From the NCBI GenBank assembly GCA_024509875.1, contig JAMPIV010019850.1, forward strand, positions 368,001 to 432,000: DNA of 64,000 nucleotides, given 5' to 3'. This document shows positions 10,761-23,193 of this stretch, in pieces; position 1 is the first letter of the stretch, and each line of letters begins with the position of its first letter. A model generated the notes under the pieces. The model ran no database searches, was not told the origin of the DNA, and was given only the letters and a program-made list of their open reading frames with translations. The position numbers were made by a program, and so were the translations under genes. The stretch is from Oreohelix idahoensis. Taxonomy: Eukaryota > Mollusca > Gastropoda > Stylommatophora > Oreohelicidae.

Positions 10761-12675
10761 ATCCCACCCCCCTAACCTTAGCTACCCAAATCCCCCCAAC
10801 ACCCCCCCTGAAAACAAATATCCAATTATAAATAGATCGACCCCGCCAAATTATATGTTATAAAATACCTATCATAAACCATATCACAAAACTGAATAAT
10901 CAACCACCCAACAATTCAAACCCCCCCATTCCCCCCACCACCCCCAAATCCAGGTACAATTACCAATAACCTACAGTAAACCACAACCAACACTCACCCA
11001 ATCATCCCAACCATTATATTTATGTACCATTATACAAATCAGAAGTTCAAAAACATAACAAACCCCCACCCCACCCAACCAACACCCACTTACCAAACCA
11101 CACCCACCTAAATTCACCCCCCCCCCACCCCCACCTCAACACAAACCCCCCCCCCCAACAAAAAACCCAAACCCCCATAAATAACCCGCCCCCCCCCCCC
11201 ACATTCCACCCAAAAACATATACAACCCCCCCTTCCCCCACAAACCATATCCCACCCTAACCCCCGTAAACTAAAACCCCCAAAACCCCCCACCCATACC
11301 CAAACCCCAAACAAACCACCATAACACCCCCCCCCATATTTACAAACAAAAAAAAAAACCCAACACCACCCCCCCCAAACCTACACTTAAAACCCCATCA
11401 ACCCAGTCCCACAATAAACCACCATAATTTGTAAAAATTATAAAAACCAACCGCCCCCCCCCCCCCAAACTACACACAAAGACCCCCCCCCCCCCCCCCA
11501 CCAAAACCAACCCCCACCCCCCAACAAAACAAACCCCCCCCCTACAAAAACACCCACCCCCCACCAACCCACCAACCAACAACCACCAAAAACCCAAAAA
11601 ACCCCCCCCACCCCCACCACCCCCCCCCCCCAACCCTTACCCAACCCCCCCCCAACCAGTCCCCCACCCAACCCCAATAAACACCCCCCCACCAATTGAT
11701 ACCTACCCCCCTAAACCCCCCCCCCCACCCCCTACCCCCCCCATCCACCCCCCCCCACACCCGTTACCCCCCCCCCCCCCCACCCAAAAACACACCACAC
11801 CCCCCCAAACCACCACCCCACCCCCCAATAACCCCCCCCCATCAAATATCCCCCCCAACCAACAACACACCACCCCCCCCCCCCCACCCCCCCCCACCCC
11901 CCCCCCAAAACCACAATATCACCCAAAAAAACCCCCAAATGTCAAAAACCAAACCCCCCCCAACCCCCCCCCCCCCCCCCCCACAACCCCAACCCCCACA
12001 AACCCCACCCCCCCCAAAAAAAAACCCCCCCCACCCCAAAAACACCCAAACACCCCCCAAACACCCCCAAAACACAACCCAAAAAACCACTAAACAAACC
12101 CCCCCCCCATTTAAACCCCACTTAAACCCAAACACCCCAAACACCCGACCCCCCATTAACCCCCCCCCTTGAAACCCCAATGAGTGTTAATACCCCCCTG
12201 TAATTCCCATGGGATCCCCCCCCCCCATATTTATTAAAAATTCCCCCTTTACCCCCCAACAAATGTCCTCACTGTTATTAATCTACACTAGTCTGTCTCT
12301 TTTATTCCCCCCCCAATTTATCATCACAAAATAAAAAAACAAAAACCAAAAAAACTAGGTACCCAATCTCCAGCAACTCACAACACCAAACCCCCTAAAC
12401 TCCACTTTACCTATAACCCCCCCCCACCACATAACACAAACCCACCACTAACCCCCAACCAAACCCCCCACCCCCCCCATCTACCCCATTACCCTTAAAT
12501 CTCTGGTTTAATACCCAATGCGAAAAAAAACCCCACCCTCCCCAAACCCCATACCCACCCCCCCACCCCATTTAAACCTCCCCCCACAAAAAAAAACACC
12601 ATATACCCCCCCCCATTTCTCCCCCCACTACCAATGTCCCCACCACCCCACCCATATCTAAATTACCCCACCCCC

Positions 12676-12712
<37 letters not shown>

Positions 12713-12835
12713 TACCAAACAACCACCCCCCCCCAAACCCCCCCCCCGATAACCCCCCCCCCCCCCCCCCCCCCCCACCCCCCCCACCTATAATACCCCC
12801 CCTATAACCCCCCCCCCCCCCCCCCCCCCCCCTGT
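10760..12835. repeat. C/A-only low-complexity tract
   Basis: Over about 2 kb the + strand is almost all C and A, with C runs reaching dozens of bases (12677-12712, 12749-12776, 12809-12832). G and T are rare. There is no regular period. The minus strand is G/T-rich with many G runs that could form G-quadruplexes. All open frames here (glycine- or proline-rich) are composition artefacts. The tract could be a degenerate satellite or a poorly resolved consensus. Confidence 0.9.
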
Positions 12836-15150
12836 GTGTCTGAAAGTCTTAACACTTCAGTCCAATTCCAGCAAATCAGGGGGGAAAAAAAACTCCTGGA
12901 ACACTTCAACCTCTGGGCTCCATGTGTTATGGGTATATTGAAGGTCCACTTGACTTCAGGGTTTATTTGAAATTCGGCTTTAGAACCTGGAACAAGGAGT
13001 ATCAATTGGCTAGGCAATGTCATGGAGACCTATTACATCCTATGGTGTGTATGAGATGAGGGTGTCATCAGATGTCTGCATGTATGATAAATGATACATG
13101 GACTTGTATGATTTAGATATAGTGAGGCAGATTGATGTCTACTGCAAAACATTGTCTCAAATATAATAATACATGAATAATCAAAGCAGTATGAATATAT
13201 GGACAGGATGAAACCTTTGCTTTTCTCCCCTACATGCCAAGTAGTCAGTACTGGTCTTGCTGGTAGGTTATAGACCCAGAAAAAGCAGAATAGTTATATC
13301 TAGCCCTGACAAGGACTGGGGTGAATATAATTTAGGTTTTTCAATCTTCAGCAATCATATCCACACAAACAATATGTCTGTTACGTGCAGTTTTCATAAC
13401 TGATAATGTAGTCGGTCTGTATACTTGTTATGTTTGAAAAATATTTTGAATAAGATTTTTGGGTTTAATGTATTTTTCGATTGAACCCTAATCTAAGGGC
13501 GAATACTCATCTTTTGCTTTGAGGGAAAGTAAATATGGAGTTACTACTCTTAAAAGGTTATACCAGCTGACTGCTTAGGTCAGAGGGGATGCGAACAGCG
13601 CATGTCCAAACTAGATAGAGTTTGAAAAAGATTTCCGGTGCGGGAGGCCGTTTTTTTGAACTGGGTCTGTCAGACGAAATGTCTGGTTACGTCTCTGCAT
13701 TGCCTCTGGGGATGGAAACTCTTCCACTGTTATTGAAAGTCCCCGGTGTTATTTCTGTTCGTCAGGAAGACGACAGTTGCTTCTAAGTTGTGTTAGGAAT
13801 TCGTAGCAAGGTAATAAACGAAACTTTCACACTTCCTTTGTAAGGATCATATTTTGAGTCAACCGGTGACGAGAGCTCACGAATGGTTGAAAGGCAGAGT
13901 ATTCTACTTGTTATGCTCGTTGGAGCCATCTAAGACCGTTAGGTCTAGAGTTACACACAGAGATCCAGGAGAATAGATGTTATTCTAAAACCCGCATGAT
14001 TACCGGTATATTTTGAACTTAGAAGCTTATGTCTGCACATGAGGAATCCACGGTGTTTACTGTTTATAGACGCTTAATATATAACTATCTGGAGTGGAAG
14101 ACCAGATGAGTTACAAGTTATTGCTATTATAACTTTGAAAATGAAAACTCGCCTGATGTACGAGGGAGTTATATAAGACTATCTTCGAAAGGACAGCCTA
14201 TCTTTGATACGTCCGATTAGAGGGATGGACTATGCTATTTTTGTCGCCCGCCATGTTTGGGGGTTATGCTAGATGAACTTTAGATGTATTTGCCAGTCAT
14301 TTATCCATTGATGTACTGTTCCTGATCCTCGTCTATTTGACTGTTGTAGATGTCACTGTGTAATGTAATAAATGGTTGTCATGAAAAACTGCAGTTACAC
14401 AATTCATTGACTACTGCATGGGAGTGAAGGGGTGGATCATCTACCTTAAAGTACCATCAAGCATTCGCGTGCATTCATCCACACCTATTCATCTACATTT
14501 ACTAACTGTCGGGGACTACACACCTTGGGAGCTGTTCTATGTTCGGAATGTCAACATGACACCTTCACAGAACCAACGCCTGGTGAGCTAATTAGGCTAC
14601 CATGCTATTTGGCCTAGGTCAGTCCGACTACATTCTACACAGCACTCCACATCAACACAGAGCAGCGACATTGAGGTAGACGATACATACTTTCAAATAT
14701 ATTGAAGGCTAACATAAACAGATCACAACATTTCACTATGTACACACCAGTAACAGTTCTTCACCAACTTTAACACGCATACGGAACTGGTGTGTAACAA
14801 TGTCCGATACATTTACAACACACTAAAATCTGAAATAAAATTGATATTATTCATATAAATATCTATAGCAAACCTACACACCCTCTAAGATCAATTCCAA
14901 GCTCTTACGAAGACTGTACTCTGTGAAGAATGTCTGCCTTGTATGCAGTGGTAACTGACGCAGGATAGACAGCACTCTACTTTGCCTTCTGGCTGGGTTT
15001 TTAGTTGTGTGTAATATGAACTGAGCGCTCTCGCCTTATATATTATGAGCGGGGGAATCTGAGGGAGCAGGTAGGTTTTCTCTTTTCTCAGCACTGAAGT
15101 TTTCTCTCATTTTGGGTATTATGTGCAACTGTCCCAGCAATCGTTCCATT
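12836..15150. other. No gene seen
   Basis: Normal-complexity sequence resumes abruptly after the C run at 12832. Candidate AATAAA-like hexamers occur (13813, 14369) but there is no matching coding frame, terminal repeats or splice pattern that I can support. Confidence 0.4.
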
Positions 15151-15155
15151 ACACA

Positions 15156-15402
15156 CTCATCATCATCATCATGTGACGTATTCTTTCCAGAACGTTGTCT
15201 CCATTACAGCTGCTCTGAACGCATCACGATTCTGGGCAAGTCGACCTGCATCAGCCAAAGACAAGTTCAGACTCTCTGTGATGTCCTGGGTCCACCGTCG
15301 TCTAGGTCGACCCCTTCCCCTTTTTCCAGGGACCATGCCTTCCATCACTGTTTTTTCCAGGCTATTATGTCTTTTTATATGACCGAAAAATTTCAGCTTC
15401 CT
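15156..15402 (-). pseudogene. LINE C-terminal fragment with (GAT)n tail
   Basis: The minus strand reads LKFFGHIKRHNSLEKTVMEG, then GKRGRGRPRRRWTQDI, the C-terminal end of a LINE reverse transcriptase polyprotein. The 3' end is CACATGATGATGATGATGAG on the minus strand. It matches 31580-31980 nearly base for base until about 15402, where this copy ends by 5' truncation. It is a different LINE family from the one at 32530. Confidence 0.8.
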
Positions 15403-15829
15403 TATAATATTATTGATCATCCGCCCGTTCGGCCAGCAGTTGTGTGTACTGTTTAAGGGGGACCTCCCTTTTTCAATTTACTCATGTAGTTCTGCCGGCC
15501 AGTCAAAGCCGTTGCCCGGGGGGTGGCGCTGCCGTACACAAGCAGACTCGAGGAGCCATACATGAGCTGAACTGGAGTGGGGGAACCAAATAGGATCCAG
15601 GCCATCCTCAAAAAGAGGAAGTGACTGCCTCTCACCGTGAGGTACTATCCCTTACACACTCCAGCCCTACCCTCAACCACACTCAACCACATTTATTCAG
15701 AACGTTGTCTTATATTTCCTTTATCTTCCCTTACTGGAAGCTTCCTTTTCATATACTTAAACCTACAATCGGGTATGGCACGTATTTACTATAAATTTAT
15801 AATGTGTATCACTAGGTTAGACCTGTGAT

Positions 15830-17070
15830 GTGAAAGTCAAGTAAAACTGCAAATATCTAAATATATACATACTTCTTCCAACTTTTCGTTTGGATTTCCA
15901 TTCCTGCATATCCGTTCTGTGAAAAGCTATCACCTTTTTTATAATTCCCTGCTAAATAGTCTCAGTTCACAAGACATTCTGTACCTAACTTTCGACACTT
16001 TGCCTCGCCATTGTGAATTTTATATTCCGGCTTCTCTCTAATAACATAGCCGAATGCGAATGCGTGACCGCTACTATTTTTAGATTGCTTAGTTACACTG
16101 TGGTCGTGATTTTTACATGCATTTCAAGGCTCTTGTCGAAAACGTCACAATTTATTTTTTCCCTGGTCGTTGCATCAGTCCATTAACTAATCGTGTTTTT
16201 TGCACACTTTGCAACACATGTATTATAATACAAAATGTCAACTCACCCCGACAGGCCGAGCTAATTTAGGCAACACAAAGTCTAAACTTGTGCCCATACG
16301 GGCCTGTCCCATTTGGCCATCTGCGGGCAGGTAAAATGTACGAGGGTGCTTGACCAAGTAAAGCTATCAAGATTTATAGTCTAAAATTTAATGCTGACCC
16401 AAGCCACCTGCAAGAGCTGATAGCGTAATCATGAGTAAAAAAACATTGTTCTAAAATCTACATCAGAAGACAATAGACGCGAGAAAGTTTCCTGAATAGG
16501 CATAACATTATTCTCCTGATACTAACGTTAGAAGACTACCACCATCAAGGGCCACTACGAAAGTCTCAGAACAAACGTGAGTATCTCTCCCCTGAACGGA
16601 GAAGTACAGAGTTCCCCAGATATCAGAGGGTTGTCGCGCTGCGGCGCACAAGTTACCAAGCTGAGTAAGACAGCGGCGCACGTTCCAAAGAATCTATTTC
16701 TTGCTCGTGGTCAAAAATACTGTTACGAACGAAGAAGCTTTCCTTAGTTTGACAAACACAAGGTGCATCTTAGGGAAGATTATCACAACCTGCGGATCGC
16801 TGGGCCACTGAGAACCGAGCGATACATTTATAATGGAGGCCTGAAGCGAAAGCAAAAACCGGACACGCTTTGGGTGGGTGATAGAGCAGGGAAATAATAG
16901 GGTGACCGCCACAATAAAAGAATGTAAAGAAAACGAAAGTACATGTAGCCGTCAAGAACAGAAAAATTAGAAGAGTAAGACAAATGGGAACGGTTGGAAA
17001 ATTCAAATTATCAGTCGTTTTATCGCATTCTCTCAAGCATGTCCTAGGGTGAATAAGACAGCATTAGCAA
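15830..17070. other. No gene seen
   Basis: AT-rich sequence. The short open frames at 16694-17036 (minus) have no recognisable content. Confidence 0.4.
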
Positions 17071-17072
17071 TC

Positions 17073-17735
17073 TTACTTAGTTAGTAGTTCCTCTTCTACC
17101 ATGAGGTGTAGAGGTTTGGAAGAGAGAGCGCCAGACTATCCTCCTGGCCTGGTTCTATTCTAGTCCTCGGTCCTTCAAAGATTGTCTAATGTTGTCCTCC
17201 CAGCGGACTCTGGGTCGTCCTGGGGGGACCTGTATCCCTGGCTCTTAGTTTCCCATGCTTGCTCCAGGACCTGTCCTCCCAGCTTAATCTGATGTCTTAT
17301 TTCTTCTCGTGATATCACCATGGATTTTATTTTAGAACTGCTTATGACCATCCCTCTCTTCTCCAGCTCTTCCTTCCAAACTTGCAGGTTGGATTGGAGA
17401 TGTGCCTCTGATTTAGCAATCAGGGAGATATCATCAGCAAATGCCAGCTCTGAAATACACACGTGTCTCATCTTCCAGTACCCCACTGAATACTTTCTTG
17501 TTCTTTCCTTACATGCCTTGATGGCATCGTCCATGAGGAGTATGAAAAGATAAGGTGACAGGATATCGCCTTGTCTTACACCAGTGGTGGTTCTGAACTC
17601 TTCTGACTTATGGTTTGCTGTCCTCACATAATTTCTGCAAGACTTGCAGAAGCTCTGTATAGCATGAATCAGAGGTGCTGGAATGTTCTTCCTTGCCAAA
17701 CAGTCCCAAAGTTGGATTAGCAATCTCGCCATGTA
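17073..17735 (-). pseudogene. LINE reverse transcriptase fragment with internal deletion
   Basis: The minus strand encodes palm-domain motifs: GVRQGDILSPYLF and AFADDISLIAKSEAHLQSNL (the catalytic DD pair), then EELEKRGMVISSSKIKSMVI. At LGGQVLEQ it jumps straight to AWETKSQGYRSPQ. The copy at 32530-33335 has about 130 residues between these points, so the thumb and linker region is deleted. It is 5'-truncated at about 17735. The 3' end carries the family's GAGGTGTAGAGGTTTGGAAG block. Not functional. Confidence 0.85.
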
Positions 17736-17879
17736 AATAAAAAACTGCGATATACTCCACGGCTTCAGGCGCTTGTGTATGAATGACTAGAGTCGTTACG
17801 GCATGAGACTAACCTCACAGGTAGCTCCATGTCCGCAAACAATAAACGTTTTCGTCTTCTTGCATCCTCAGCCCCTGAC

Positions 17880-18240
17880 ACAGCAGTGAGTGGCCATCAC
17901 GCCTAGTGGCGTTTTGTTAGGCAGCAACAAACTGCCTCCACTTTTCTTGGTCAGTGGCCATCCTTCGTGCAGTGCCCCAACTCTAGTGTACTCTTTGCAT
18001 CTCCGCCTCCAGTGTTCCGTCAGGCTGTCTTTGGTCTGCCTCTCTTTCGAGTCCTTCATGGGGTCTAGAGCATAGCTGTTCTTATAATAGTGCCAAGGTC
18101 TCTTCTGAGGACATGGCAACCCCAGATCCAGCGCCTTCCCGCAATGATGGTGTGCATATCTTTCTGGCCGCACCGTGTAAGCAGTTCCTGGTTAGAGATG
18201 GTATTCGGCCAACCCATTCGATGAATTTTCCTTACGCAGT
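17880..18240 (-). pseudogene. LINE C-terminal remnant (third family), copy 1
   Basis: The minus strand contains ALDPMKDSKERQTKDSLTEH, WRRRCKE, ALHEGWPLT and LLLPNKTPLGVMATHC. It aligns with 28100-27925 (LWTPEGKRNR, KRCKAGAPYEGWLQTE, LLYYKTPRGVMVTDYF). Both are old C-terminal pieces of a LINE polyprotein of the kind that usually ends in a WTPEGKR...RPK block. Confidence 0.6.
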
Positions 18241-18779
18241 AAACAGGTATGTGATTATTGTGATGATGTGTCCTGTTGTACTTCCATGTCAGTGAATTGA
18301 ACTATTAACGCCGCTGTACAATAGTTCAGCTTTCATCGCACTTGTCATTCTACGTCATCCAAATTGTTCATCTTAAATTGCCTTTCTCTCTTCGTGTCAA
18401 GGATGGTGCCAACAACTCAGTTAACCGTCTGCAGCAATTCCTCACTAAAACAGATATGTGCACCTGCAGCAATGTTTTCTGCAGCAAGTTTTTACCTGCT
18501 GATTTGTTTGTCAAATGTGTGACTTTCTACTAGTCGCCTCAATCATCATGCCTCACGTACCAGTAGCTCTATTATGTGTGTATCACATTAAATACCCCCC
18601 GGGGGAACTACGGAGACATTTTATGCCATGTCTATACGTCATTAAGTGAGTATGAGCCGGGAATGGTCATTCTTGTTACCAGACAGTTTCTAAAGTTTCT
18701 ACCAAATATATCGTTAAATATATAGCAGATTTGGCGTGTGCTGCAGATCATGCGAGCAGTGAGAGCTATTTTAGTATGT

Positions 18780-19660
18780 CGACGTTGACAAATTATTTGT
18801 AGAACATCAATTCCAAATGTGGGCCGACAATGTCATCAATTATTTACCGGAACATACAGCAGTTTGTTCTAACACTGAAGAAAAAACTGATAGTCTTAGA
18901 GGAGCCAGGACATTGCTTGACCAAGTCTATAGTGAGCTTTAATAACATAATGTGACACACTTTAGTGGACTCACTATTTTCACTTACATGTTCGCGATTG
19001 TTATCATTGGACAGGGCATATATTGAAGAAACTAAATGATAACATTAAAAGGCAGTCCATGTTCTAGAATCACAAGGGCCAGTGAGGAAAAATGAGACCA
19101 AAAAAAAAAAAACCGCATGAAGTACGGAACGACAGATAGATATAACATTGATCAGGAAGACATGAAAATAATTAGAACGTACGGCACAAGACATATTTTC
19201 TTGGCATGAATTTGAACCAGGCGAACTGAAGAGGTATAATGGAATTGTGTGTTAGATTTGTAGTCCTTCATTCTGTTTTTTTTAGTGGTTCTTTGTAATT
19301 ACAATGTAAGGAAACAGTGTTTATCGCTATCCTACGCACTACTTATTGAATACATGCACATTTAACCTCATCATACCAACTCCTTTATCGATTCTTATTC
19401 AACACACCTCCACTACTGACAAATAAAGTGGAGTGGTCGTATTTATAAGCGAAGCACACTGGAAGTAGTACACATTCGTCACGCACCATGTATGATGACG
19501 TAGGCGGTCATGTAGTTCAGCAACACCCCGTCCCTTGTACTATTTATTAATTATGTTGTTGACTTCTGTCTAAACTATGATGGTAAACTGTCCATTATTT
19601 TCTCTTTGTTGTCCTCTATTTGTCTTCAAATTCCCCTGCTGTCTCGACAGAATCCAGATT
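18780..19660. other. Intron segment duplicated at 36480-38720
   Basis: Matching words in the same order include GGCATATATTGAAGAAA against GGCATTCATTGAAGAAA, TTAGATTTGTAGTCCTTCAT against TTAGATTTGTATTCGTTCAT, CTACTGACAAATAAAGTGG against CTACTGAACAATAAAGGAG, and GGCGGTCATGTAGTTCAGCAAC against GGCGATCATGTATCTCTGCA. The partner is interrupted by a Tc1 element (37166-38486). With the exon matches on either side, this supports a tandem duplication of the whole unit. Confidence 0.6.
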
Positions 19661-19915
19661 GATTCTTCTCATAACATGCCTAAAGAAAGTCGATTGTTTC
19701 GTTTCAACAAGAGGAATAAGCTTCTGTAATACATCCTCATTACTGGTTTAACTGCCCATGGTATTTTTAATATTCTTCTGTAAAACCACATCTCAATAGT
19801 CTCTTGTGGTTTTCCTGCTTTTTTGCTAATTGCCCATGGCTCACTTCCGTATCTCAGTATTGATTCTGAAGAACACCGAAGAACTCTCTTTCTTACTTCC
19901 ATTGACACCAATTTG
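19655..19915 (-). pseudogene. LINE reverse transcriptase connector fragment
   Basis: The minus strand reads KRVLRCSSESILRYGSEPWA, then ISKKAGKPQETIEMWFYRRI LKIPWAVK, the well-known region after the LINE palm (YGSETW...EMWCYRRILRISW in many animals). It is truncated at both ends. Confidence 0.7.
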
Positions 19916-20255
19916 GTGCATACAATATTTTGTTTTTATTGGGCTATTCAGCTCTTCACATCTAACATGTCTGTTAGGTCACTTTCTGTCTTTCCTTGTT
20001 ATTTTTAGGTTTTACTACATGATTGTGGCGAGCTGATACAAAAAGACTCATAATTACTAACTTCATCCTTCACGGCTGCCCTCGTCACTCTCGCTAACCC
20101 ATTAGTATTATTCATTTTCGATTCTTGCAACTCACGAACCATTGTCACCTGCGACAACTGTGGGATAGGGCTAAGTATTGTATGGCTTTCGTCCATTCAT
20201 TATCGAGACCGATATATCCTCAGTACATCCTATCACTTGTATCACAGTAACTTAC

Positions 20256-20387
20256 TTCTTCGCTGCAGACACCAGGGAGCATCTCTAAAACATTGATAGA
20301 AGAGGAAGCCAAAGTAGCGAGGATCAGGTAGGTTGAGCTGACACAGGTGTTCCATAATAGAAATACAAAGATAACAACGTGCTTCAT
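20256..20387 (-). CDS. Possible signal-peptide exon
   Basis: On the minus strand an ATG (20387-20385) opens 44 codons beginning MKHVVIFVFLLWNTCVSS, a good eukaryotic signal peptide (basic residue, hydrophobic core, small residues at the cut). The frame runs in phase 0 into a consensus donor, GAA|GTAAGT (GT at 20255-20254), and ends EMLPGVCSEE. It lies between the N-terminal exon at 22.2 kb and the C-terminal exon at 7.8 kb of one thioredoxin-fold gene, so it cannot be the first exon of that pair as ordered. It could start a separate gene or an alternative transcript. I found no equivalent in the second unit. No acceptor exon is proven. Confidence 0.4.
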
Positions 20388-20389
20388 GG

Positions 20390-21950
20390 AACGACAAATA
20401 TGTTATTTATGATGGGCAGGTAAATTAAGTCAAGGTAGTCACACAGGAGATACGACCATAGGGGAGTGAAGTATTAATGCTTTCACTATACCAGGTCCAG
20501 TTTCGAATGGTGTGGTGACCAGTACCTTTTCTCTCTACCTTTCGTTTTCTAACTACCAAGCTAATCCAGGCACCGATAAATAACTGGGTAGACGAGCATT
20601 ACTCCACCGTTTACATCGAACCCAGTATTGTGCCACGAGAGACCAGCACATCAGGTACACAAATCGTACTTCGACATCTGGCTCATTCAGGTAAAAGCGA
20701 CCTAATGCCTAGCTGAACACGATGCAATTGTAACCGTTAGTGTGGTTAAGAGGAAAAATTTGGTTAGAATTTTTTTTATGAGATGGACTTTTATGATTGA
20801 GATTAACTGACTGTTAACGTATAGTCTAAGGGAAATAGTCGATAGAACAAGAAGAATGGGTCATTAGTAGTGCTTACATCCCTTGGTTGAAAATTATAAT
20901 GTTGTGTTTTTGTTTGGTTTTGGGTGAGCTCGGCTACGTGATCGTAATTCACGTGTTTTAAATTGTCGTGTGAGTTTTTTGTCAGACAAAGTGTTCTGTA
21001 ATGTTCGAAAATAGTTGTCGTTGTAAATTGACGTTTTAGACTAAATCAGTAGGCTCTGAGATGTGATAGAGCTAGCAGCAAGTTTGGCTTTGTGATGTGA
21101 TAGAGATAGCTTCTAAAAGTGGCAGCGATTAGAAGTTGTCATCGCGTCGTTATGCCAATGGTTCTGGTTGATTCTGCGGTGGCAGAAAAGTGACTATCGC
21201 TCAGACGTCTATTTCGCATTATTTGCCACGATTATGTTTGACAGTTTTATTTATTCTGAGGACGATATGACATTGTTTCCAGTTGAGAGAAAATGTGTAT
21301 ATTTCGAGATACCAGGTACTTTGAGTTTTGCCAACTATTGATGACCTTTTAAGTAAATGAGAAGAACAGTAGACATCCGATAGCATTGAGAGTAGAAGAT
21401 AAACTTAGTAAATGTACACCCCTGGTGGTGTGGCCAGTTTCCTTTAAGATACACCAAGGCAGAAACATAAGAGTAAGCAGCGCATAAGAGAAACGAGTAT
21501 TTGCATAAGGAGAATTAGATGGCAGACACAATTTTGACAACAGTGATTCTCAAGCTATGACTCCAATAACTACTAGAGACAGTTATGATAATTGAAGCAG
21601 AGAGAGATAGAGTGACACTGAAGTTTTACCTACTGAATCTTGTTGTACAAGTCTGCCAACTACAAGTGGGAGGTTGGGCATATTATTTTCAATTTTTGAT
21701 GACTTACGTAAATAAGGTTCGAAGCTGAATATTTGCTGCTGTCATCGTGACATCATTCATCAACTGTTGCTATGAGATACGATATCATCTGAGAGAAAGA
21801 CGCTTTCTTACCATAAACAAGCTGCCAACTGTTTAGGGCAGAGATACGAACCTATACGATGAAGCAATGAGAGAAGTAGGGTATAATAGACAAACCATCA
21901 TCAACGACCACACAATCATGAACCGAGAAACACTTAACTTAACTTAATTA
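20390..21950. other. No gene seen
   Basis: Sequence of ordinary complexity, probably intron of the thioredoxin-fold gene, without motifs I can name. Confidence 0.4.
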
Positions 21951-22004
21951 AACCAGTCAGCTTGTGTATATTATGTTACAAATTTGGCACACTTGGTTAC
22001 TCAC

Positions 22005-22258
22005 CGCATCAACATGTTTTTTAGCCCAGCAACAATCTGGGATTCTGGGGTTGTAGAAAAACACAAGAGTTGCGTCCTGTTGCCTGAGATATGTCATAAA
22101 ATTATGCGATTTTAAATTTGCTACCCTGGATGATCTGGCAAAAAAGTCGTTTGTATGATCAAATTCTTTAGGATCTTCAGGCCAGTTGTGGGTAAATGAT
22201 GCATTTCTTATAGTTTTCTTCTCCGGCTTCACCTCTTGCTTCTGCTTCCTCAAACATT
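22005..22258 (-). CDS. Thioredoxin-fold protein, N-terminal exon, unit A
   Basis: The minus strand reads ANLKSHNFMTYLRQQDATLV, then FFYNPRIPDCCWAKKHVDA and a phase-0 donor GCG|GTGAGT (GT at 22004-22003). The FFY strand followed by a Cys-containing turn and a basic helix start is the position of the thioredoxin/PDI active site, but the usual CxxC is replaced by adjacent cysteines, CCWAK. Start chosen at an acceptor (CCTCAG|AATG) whose AG|AATG context is shared with the copy at 44.3 kb; the frame is also open up to an ATG at 22316. Joined to a C-terminal exon of the 29341-29099 type, the distance from CC to VNC is about 25 residues, as in PDI domains. Its own downstream partner (7888-7703) is damaged, so this copy may be dying. 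Confidence 0.6.
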
Positions 22259-22496
22259 CTGAGGCAGACAGTATATCTAGAACGGAGGTTTTACCTGGAA
22301 CAGTTCTGAAGTTCATGCAAACGTGGAGATAGAGGAGATATTGGCATTAGTTGCAGCTGAAACGAAGATTTTTTTTCGCCGTTGTGTTGATCTGTTTTAA
22401 GTGGATTAGTTTGTGTGGAAAGGCAACTGGACGGGCTAGGCTTCCACCAAGGGCAATGTCTGTAAGCCGGTGACGTCAGATAGTTTTGTGCACCAA

Positions 22497-22545
22497 GTTC
22501 TTCTTCTTCTTCTTCTTCTTCTTCCTCGTTCGCCTTCAGACTTCC
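22497..22545 (-). repeat. Short retroelement 3' end with GAA tail
   Basis: (TTC)n, then CTCGTTCGCCTTCAGACTTC on the + strand, is the reverse complement of the GGCGAACGAGGAAGAAG terminus seen at 9140 and 39735. Only a few tens of bases of the element were inserted. It interrupts sequence otherwise shared with 44430-44640. Confidence 0.6.
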
Positions 22546-22856
22546 ACATTTATGACTCTAATAAAGGCAGCAGTCAACTCAAGGTTCCCGACATCTCCAA
22601 ACAGTTCAACGCCAAGCATTTCTAGTGTATTATAGCGCATTCTAGTGCGCGAGATATGAATGTCTGATTCATGTTACAACTATCAAAATGTGCAAGGTAT
22701 GGAGCTGAATGGGAATGGAAAGACAAGAAATGTCAACAGTAGATGTAATGTTGTCATCAAGACATGCAGCAGAAAGTCACATAACTGTTTCCCGTCATGT
22801 TTTATATGGTTACTTGTCTGTGTATTTATTTATTGAAGGAAGCATGCAACAAATTA

Positions 22857-22869
22857 CACTAGTCAACAA
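22857..22869 (+). repeat. Left terminal inverted repeat of the CACTA element
   Basis: CACTAGTCAACAA, a perfect inverted match to 25070-25082, immediately preceded by the target duplication TTA. Confidence 0.85.
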
Positions 22870-23193
22870 CCAAAATGTACCAGAAATGAAAATAGCTGAT
22901 CTTAACTAATTTTGGTGTGCTGAAAACGAAAATGACATTAAAAAATGTTGATTGGCTCTAGTTTTCAAGATATATGCTACTAGTTTATTTAATTACGGTC
23001 AATTTATATATATGACGCAACTGTTGTGGGTGATTGCATAATTTTTTTCTAATGACCAATAAAAATGTAACTAGAAGTTGATGATGCAATCCTACCTATG
23101 ATTACATCACCTTTGTGTATAAATATCTTATCTCTGATAAAATTTTGCCATTAGTTAGTGCATTTGTCCTTATCAAAAGTATCATAGTTAGAA

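Noticed and set aside
11047..12787. Several glycine- or proline-rich open frames in the C/A tract
   Set aside because: They follow from the base composition (CCC and GGG codons); the frames overlap on both strands and have no start context or protein-like composition.
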